Source: RGIG8775 sp045587785
GTDB lineage: Bacteria > Bacillota > Clostridia > Oscillospirales > CAG-272
Assembly (NCBI GenBank): GCA_045587785.1
Contig: JAZNDA010000079.1
Span: 1 to 9,003 of the forward strand
Length of the DNA stretch: 9,003 bases
Direction of reading: 5' to 3'
Part shown: positions 5,872 through 9,003 of the stretch, piece by piece
Layout of the letters: every line of letters starts with the position of its first letter
How positions within the stretch are numbered: position 1 is the stretch's first letter
Program-made: the position numbers and the translations under genes
The notes under the pieces: model-generated
Databases searched by the model: none
The model's input: only the letters and a program-made list of their open reading frames with translations
What the model was told of the DNA's origin: nothing

Positions 5872-5881
5872 TACAGCTGTA
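5872..5881. promoter_or_regulatory. TACAGCTGTA palindrome, possible operator
   Basis: This perfect 10-bp palindrome of the TACA-nn-TGTA form is bound by BlaI/MecI/CopY-type repressors in other Firmicutes. It lies about 40 nt upstream of the -35 box of the Rrf2 operon. No such repressor is encoded in the window, so any function is only suggested. Confidence 0.3.
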
Positions 5882-5907
5882 ATAAAAAACGGTTTGTAAT
5901 AGGGTTG

Positions 5908-5926
5908 TACCCTAAAGGACAGTTCT
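5908..5926 (+). repeat. 19-bp imperfect inverted repeat, left copy
   Basis: This sequence (TACCCTAAAGGACAGTTCT) matches the minus strand of 6838-6856 at 16 of 19 positions. The two copies face each other and enclose the AT-rich acetyltransferase gene. Just upstream, TAGGGT-TGT-ACCCTA (5900-5914) forms a small perfect hairpin that overlaps the repeat. Confidence 0.5.
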
Positions 5927-5929
5927 TAA

Positions 5930-5972
5930 AAACACGGCATATCTCAAAAGAGGTGTGCTGTGTTTCGTTTTT
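5930..5972 (+). terminator. Plus-strand terminator with no visible gene
   Basis: A 16-bp fully paired stem (5930-5945 with 5950-5965) has an AAAA loop and is followed by CGTTTTTG. Three of the pairs are G-U when read as plus-strand RNA and would be A-C mismatches on the minus strand. The structure is therefore selected on a plus-strand transcript. No plus-strand coding gene lies upstream; the nearest plus-strand DNA is the back of the Rrf2 promoter. A short untranslated RNA is possible. Nothing else is seen between 5973 and 6028. Confidence 0.65.
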
Positions 5973-6024
5973 GTGTCCACAAAAGCAGTGCTTGTCAGGA
6001 AAAACAGATAGAATTTCAGAGCAT

Positions 6025-6057
6025 ACAAAAGCCACGGTTCTCATTGATCCGTGGCTT
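6025..6057 (-). terminator. Terminator of the acetyltransferase gene
   Basis: The perfect 9-bp stem AAGCCACGG / CCGTGGCTT (6029-6037 / 6049-6057) has an 11-nt loop. On the minus strand it ends in CTTTTGT. A T-rich tail also follows on the plus strand, so it may work in both directions. It lies about 60 nt beyond the acetyltransferase stop. Confidence 0.75.
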
Positions 6058-6116
6058 CTATTTTATTTTGTTTGTTCGATAAATTGGAATTTACCGTTGA
6101 CCATTACTTATATGAA

Positions 6117-6698
6117 TCAAAGGATTTTTCTGCAGACAATACATCCTTCAATTTGATGACACACCTCAAATCCGTTCTTTTTATACATAGTTAGAGGACC
6201 ATGATATGCATGATTCTCGTTGTGTTCAAACGGATATGCCTCTATTAACTCAAATCCTTCTATCTTTGCATCTTTACAGATATATTCAAGTAAAGCGGTT
6301 GCAACACCATAGCCCCTATACTCCGGTGAAATAGAAAAGCAAACAATAGATTTTATTTTCTCACCGTTATCGGAGACTTCTTCCGCAAAATTAAAATTGA
6401 CATTATTATAGGATTTTTTACTATTGGAATTGCACCATCCAATAACCTTTCCATCAATGTACGCTAAATATCCCTGCATACGACCGCTTTTTATAAAGTG
6501 AATTGCTTGCTTTCTATTGAATTCAGCGCAATCTCTGTCGCAATTCCAAGCACGTTTCTTTTCTAACTCACTATCCCAGTGATAGCACATACAATAACAT
6601 CCGCACCATTCATCATTGTCTGAAAATGCATCTTTATCAAAATAAGCTAACCAATCGTCCAATAATTCAGGTGTTAATTTACAAACTGATATTTGCAT
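6117..6698 (-). CDS. GNAT-family N-acetyltransferase, cysteine-rich
   Basis: This is a 193-residue protein with the GNAT acetyl-CoA-binding motif A: FSISPEYRGYGVATALLEYI (121-140), including R128-G129-Y130-G131. A second conserved part, PLTMYKKNGFEV (168-179), is typical of the C-terminal end of the fold. It has 13 cysteines, four of them in WCGCYCMCYHW (31-41), close to metal-site spacing though nothing proves metal binding. The acceptor substrate is unknown. GGAG lies 8 nt before the ATG. The gene is visibly more AT-rich than all its neighbours, has its own promoter and terminator, and is enclosed by a short inverted repeat. These traits point to acquisition from outside. It is not clearly an antibiotic-resistance enzyme. 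Confidence 0.88.
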   Translation of the reverse strand: MQISVCKLTPELLDDWLAYFDKDAFSDNDEWCGCYCMCYHWDSELEKKRAWNCDRDCAEFNRKQAIHFIKSGRMQGYLAYIDGKVIGWCNSNSKKSYNNVNFNFAEEVSDNGEKIKSIVCFSISPEYRGYGVATALLEYICKDAKIEGFELIEAYPFEHNENHAYHGPLTMYKKNGFEVCHQIEGCIVCRKIL

Positions 6699-6750
6699 AA
6701 TGATTTCTCCGTCAAATTTAAGTTTATCGATTAGTTTTATATCTAACTTG

Positions 6751-6779
6751 ATTATATCATAAAATCACCGAAATGTAAA
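6751..6779 (-). promoter_or_regulatory. Promoter of the acetyltransferase gene
   Basis: On the minus strand TTTACA (6774-6779, 5 of 6) and TATAAT (6751-6756, perfect) are separated by 17 nt, giving a leader of about 45 nt. Confidence 0.8.
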
Positions 6780-6837
6780 TATAGCGATTAAAAAAATTCT
6801 TATAGCGGTATTTGCCTGTCAGTTTAGCATACCTGTC

Positions 6838-6856
6838 AAAACTGTCCTTAAGAGTA
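6838..6856 (-). repeat. 19-bp imperfect inverted repeat, right copy
   Basis: On the minus strand this reads TACTCTTAAGGACAGTTTT, 16 of 19 identical to 5908-5926 in the opposite orientation. In the frame where both encode T-L-K-D-S, two of the three differences are silent, and the minus frame stays open through 6780 with a basic, tyrosine-rich reading. That would fit a relic of a shared coding sequence rather than a protein-binding site. Confidence 0.5.
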
Positions 6857-6870
6857 CGCAACAATAGGGC

Positions 6871-6899
6871 TTGACTTTTGTTTGAAATTGTGATACAAT
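6871..6899 (+). promoter_or_regulatory. Promoter of the small conserved protein gene
   Basis: TTGACT (6871-6876) and TACAAT (6894-6899) each match the consensus at 5 of 6 positions with a 17-nt spacer. Transcription would start about 45 nt before the ATG. Confidence 0.8.
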
Positions 6900-6952
6900 A
6901 ACATACGGGAAAGAATACGTTTTTGACGATCATATAAAGGAGTGATAGAATC

Positions 6953-7240
6953 ATGGCGGAAAACAGAAAGCTTGTTAGTGGAAAGTACCTTGAATACAAG
7001 GGCAAGCCGCTTGTCAGAGAGGGAAATACCATATGCTACGGCGATATGGAAGATAAGTGCATTTTGATCCTGGAGATCATGTCTTATAAGACAGTGGGCG
7101 ATCACAGTGTTCCCGACAAGATCCTCATTCAGGTGATTGATTCCAAGGATCCCAATAAGATCATCAAGCAGGGCGACAAGAGCGGACTTTACGATGCTTT
7201 TTCGATTGGCCTCGTTTGGCTTGAAAGGGCGTTGGCTTAA
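6953..7240 (+). CDS. Conserved small protein of unknown function
   Basis: This is a 95-residue protein with no signal peptide or membrane segment, so it is expected in the cytoplasm. It alternates charged turns with beta-like strands: KYLEYKGKPLVREGNTICYGD (11-31), KCILILEIMSY (35-45), KILIQVID (56-63). It ends in a mostly hydrophobic helix, GLYDAFSIGLVWLERALA (78-95). It has two cysteines (C28, C36). Such proteins seem to be widespread, unnamed genes in Clostridia, but I cannot assign a family. AAAGGAG lies 10 nt before the ATG, and a clear promoter and terminator make it a complete single-gene unit. The compact layout and codon pattern like that of neighbouring genes support a real gene. 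No function is proposed. Confidence 0.85.
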   Translation: MAENRKLVSGKYLEYKGKPLVREGNTICYGDMEDKCILILEIMSYKTVGDHSVPDKILIQVIDSKDPNKIIKQGDKSGLYDAFSIGLVWLERALA

Positions 7241-7254
7241 ATGTAAATAAGATC

Positions 7255-7286
7255 GGGCTGCTCATTTGTAGCAGCCCTCTTACTTA
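7255..7286 (+). terminator. Terminator between the small protein gene and the MgtC pair
   Basis: The perfect 8-bp stem GGGCTGCT / AGCAGCCC (7255-7262 / 7270-7277) has a 7-nt loop and a weak tail, TCTTACTT. The imperfect T-tract suggests partial read-through. No separate promoter is visible for the downstream MgtC genes, so they may depend on it. Confidence 0.7.
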
Positions 7287-7295
7287 GGAGTTATG

Positions 7296-7985
7296 ATGGA
7301 TAGAATTTATGATATGCTTACGGAATATAACCCCGTCTCGGTGCTTGTGAGACTGGCGTTGGCGATGATCATCGGGGGTCTGATCGGCATAGAGAGGGGA
7401 AGAAAACGCCGTCCTGCAGGCTTCCGCACGCACATGTTGGTGTGTCTGGGTGCCGCTATGACCATGCTGATCAGCCAGCACGTCTGGATGCAAGGGTATA
7501 CCACGGATATGTCGCGTCTTGGCGCGCAGGTGGTAAGCGGCATCGGTTTTCTCGGTGCGGGTACCATTCTGATCACGGGACGTCAGCAGATCAAGGGGCT
7601 TACCACGGCGGCAGGGCTTTGGGCATCTGCGTGTATCGGACTTGCCATCGGTGCAGGCTTTTATGCAGGTGCCATTTTCGGTTTTTTGTTTATCTGGCTG
7701 ACCATTACGCTTTTGTCCCGTATCGAAAGCAGGTTGATCGCGTCGGCAAGAAACATGAATATCTACATGGAATATTCGGACAGCGAGGCACTTGGACGTG
7801 TGATCGATAATATTAAAAAGCTGAACGTCAAGATCTACGACGTGGAGATCACCAAAAACCGCGCGGTTGACGGGTTTTCAATCGGTGCTATCGTGTCCTT
7901 AAGGCTTCCGCGCTCGCTCCCTCATGCCGTGATCATGGCAGAGATCGCCTCCTCGGACGGCGTCAGAGGCGTTGAGGAGCTGTGA
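7296..7985 (+). CDS. MgtC/SapB-family membrane protein (first of tandem pair)
   Basis: This is a 229-residue inner-membrane protein. The N-terminal MgtC domain (about 12-150) has four to five membrane helices and the family motifs GGLIGIERGRKRRPAGFRTH (27-46), GIGFLGAGTI and KGLTTAAGLW. The C-terminal part (about 150-229) is a soluble ACT-like domain. MgtC proteins help cells survive low magnesium or acid stress, partly by modulating F-type ATPase in Salmonella; the role in Clostridia is not settled. Two ATGs are adjacent (7293, 7296). 7296 is preferred because AGGAG (7286-7290) is then 5 nt away. A second MgtC gene starts 10 nt after the stop. No magnesium-sensing leader is visible in the short upstream gap. 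Confidence 0.92.
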   Translation: MDRIYDMLTEYNPVSVLVRLALAMIIGGLIGIERGRKRRPAGFRTHMLVCLGAAMTMLISQHVWMQGYTTDMSRLGAQVVSGIGFLGAGTILITGRQQIKGLTTAAGLWASACIGLAIGAGFYAGAIFGFLFIWLTITLLSRIESRLIASARNMNIYMEYSDSEALGRVIDNIKKLNVKIYDVEITKNRAVDGFSIGAIVSLRLPRSLPHAVIMAEIASSDGVRGVEEL

Positions 7986-7995
7986 GGTGGACGAT

Positions 7996-8706
7996 ATGAC
8001 GAGGATTTTTGAGTTTTGGGATATACTAAATGAGTTTAACACGGTGAGCATTGCGGTTCGGCTGGCGCTTGCCATGATCTTTGGCGGTATTATCGGTGTT
8101 GAACGTGAGCACAAACGCCGTGCGGCGGGCTTTCGCACACATATTTTGGTGTGTGTCGGCTCGGCACTCACGCCTATGATAGGGCAGTATCTTCTGTCGC
8201 TTCGCGGGGTGTCGCCCGACAATTTTTCCGCCGACCCCATGAGAATTGCGGCGCAGGTCATTGCGGGCATGGGTTTTGTCGGCGCGGGAACCATCATTGT
8301 GACAAGACGCAGGCAGGTCAAGGGTCTGACCACGGCGGCAGGACTTTGGACGGCGGCGATCGTGGGCATTGCCGCAGGTGCGGGATGCTATCTTGAGGCG
8401 GTATTTTGCTGTTTCTTGGTGCTTGTGGCGGAGATCTGCTTTTCGAGGCTGGAATATCATCTCGTGGCAAGCTCCAAGATCGCAAATATCTATATTGATT
8501 TTACCGACAAACGGGTGATCTACCGTATCGTGGAGATGATACGGGAACGCGGTATTGAGATACTGGATTCAGAGATCGGCAAAACGGGCGACAGTGAAAG
8601 CACCAATGCCATTCTGACACTCAAGTTCCCCAAAAAGATGGGGCACGACCAGATCTTGCAGGATATCATGACTCTGGAAAGCGTCAGACAGGTTGAGGAA
8701 TTGTAA
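7996..8706 (+). CDS. MgtC/SapB-family membrane protein (second of tandem pair)
   Basis: This is a 236-residue paralogue of the preceding protein with the same plan. The membrane domain includes GGIIGVEREHKRRAAGFRTH (30-49), GMGFVGAGTI and KGLTTAAGLW, and the ACT-like C-terminal domain ends in QVEEL, as the first copy ends in GVEEL. A short insertion after the third helix (SLRGVSPDNFSADPM) makes it slightly longer. The ATG at 7996 is chosen because GAGGTGG (7984-7990) lies 5 nt upstream; TTG at 7972 and GTG at 7987 are in frame but would overlap the first gene or the ribosome site. The spacing implies co-translation with the first copy. Moderate divergence from that copy suggests an old duplication with possible specialisation or a mixed complex (inferred). 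Confidence 0.92.
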   Translation: MTRIFEFWDILNEFNTVSIAVRLALAMIFGGIIGVEREHKRRAAGFRTHILVCVGSALTPMIGQYLLSLRGVSPDNFSADPMRIAAQVIAGMGFVGAGTIIVTRRRQVKGLTTAAGLWTAAIVGIAAGAGCYLEAVFCCFLVLVAEICFSRLEYHLVASSKIANIYIDFTDKRVIYRIVEMIRERGIEILDSEIGKTGDSESTNAILTLKFPKKMGHDQILQDIMTLESVRQVEEL

Positions 8707-8714
8707 ATGAAAAA

Positions 8715-8767
8715 GAGGCTGAGTCAAGTTTGGGAATGATTTCCAAACGCTTGACTCGGCTCCTTTT
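8715..8767 (+). terminator. Terminator of the MgtC pair
   Basis: The long stem has GGCTGAGTCAAG (8717-8728) pairing with CTTGACTCGGCT (8750-8761), with an inner TTTGG/CCAAA helix. TCCTTTTG follows. It begins 9 nt after the second mgtC stop codon. Confidence 0.9.
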
Positions 8768-8824
8768 GTTTATAAATTGAAGTTTGTGGGGGCCTCCAGG
8801 GCGAGTGTGACGCAAAAGTTTGGT

Positions 8825-8946
8825 CAAGCTTATCAAAGCTTGGGGGTTCTTAGGGCAGCGCCCTAAGTCGCGCCTCGCGAGGCGCGAAACTCTTTATCGG
8901 CGTTTCTTTGCAAAGCTTTCTTTGCGCCAGCGGTGTCAAAGAAAGC
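8825..8946. repeat. Composite palindromic intergenic repeat
   Basis: Four hairpins occur in 120 bp: CAAGCTT/AAGCTTG (8825-8842), CTTAGGGC/GCCCTAAG (8849-8867), a perfect 20-bp palindrome TCGCGCCTCG/CGAGGCGCGA (8868-8887), and GCTTTCTTTG/CAAAGAAAGC (8915-8946). CGTTTCTTTG at 8901-8910 is a near copy of the last left arm and could pair instead with the same right arm. No reading frame is convincing. It resembles the GC-rich intergenic repeats common in gut Clostridia genomes (from memory, not checked). The remainder to 9003 is AT-rich and shows nothing I can name. Confidence 0.75.
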
Positions 8947-9003
8947 GTCTAAATCTTTCGATGAAGTAAAAAATCTGTAATTAGTTAGTTTTAAAGCTAA
9001 TCA

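Noticed and set aside
5905..6156. An 83-codon plus-strand frame
   Set aside because: It crosses two terminator hairpins, lacks a ribosome site and shows no domain.
7240..7295. Magnesium riboswitch before the MgtC genes
   Set aside because: The gap is about 55 nt and is filled by a simple terminator hairpin, too short for an M-box or similar sensor.

Overview
The window looks like chromosome of an anaerobic, low-to-moderate-GC Firmicute of the class Clostridia, probably a gut-type lineage. The grounds are AAGGAGG-type ribosome sites, near-consensus TTGACA/TATAAT promoters, an ECF-type vitamin transporter subunit, a reverse rubrerythrin with rubredoxin, a DUF3343 protein paired with a cysteine desulfurase, and GC-rich palindromic intergenic repeats. 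A species cannot be named from the sequence alone.

Layout. 1-300: a tRNA-Glu(CUC) gene with its own consensus promoter and terminator. 297-548: a dense array of eight small hairpins, then the terminator of the next, oppositely oriented unit. 560-3675, all on the minus strand: an ECF transporter S component followed by a P-loop (uridine-kinase-like) protein with a large N-terminal extension, then a DUF3343 protein overlapping a cysteine desulfurase by 4 nt. 3676-3986: the ECF promoter, an unexplained GC-rich block and a terminator. 3987-5767, minus strand: an iron and oxidative-stress operon in the order Rrf2 regulator, reverse rubrerythrin, ferritin, rubredoxin (a 51-residue gene easily missed). 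5768-6900: regulatory and repeat-rich DNA around one AT-rich GNAT acetyltransferase gene that looks acquired. 6953-8706, plus strand: a small conserved protein of unknown function, then two tandem MgtC/SapB-family membrane proteins. 8715-9003: a terminator and a composite palindromic repeat.

How the genes fit together. The Rrf2 operon is a coherent module: a probable redox- or Fe-S-sensing repressor controls a peroxide-reducing rubrerythrin, an iron store that removes Fe(II), and a rubredoxin that can feed electrons to the rubrerythrin. The DUF3343/desulfurase pair suggests sulfur or selenium mobilisation. The ECF S component and the P-loop protein, 13 nt apart, look like an uptake-and-phosphorylate pair for an unidentified substrate. 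The most unusual items are the variable-stem hairpin array (297-482), the rubredoxin with a shortened first metal knuckle (C-x-C), a plus-strand terminator with no visible gene (5930-5972), a 19-bp inverted repeat flanking the AT-rich acetyltransferase, and an unexplained open block at 3784-3942.
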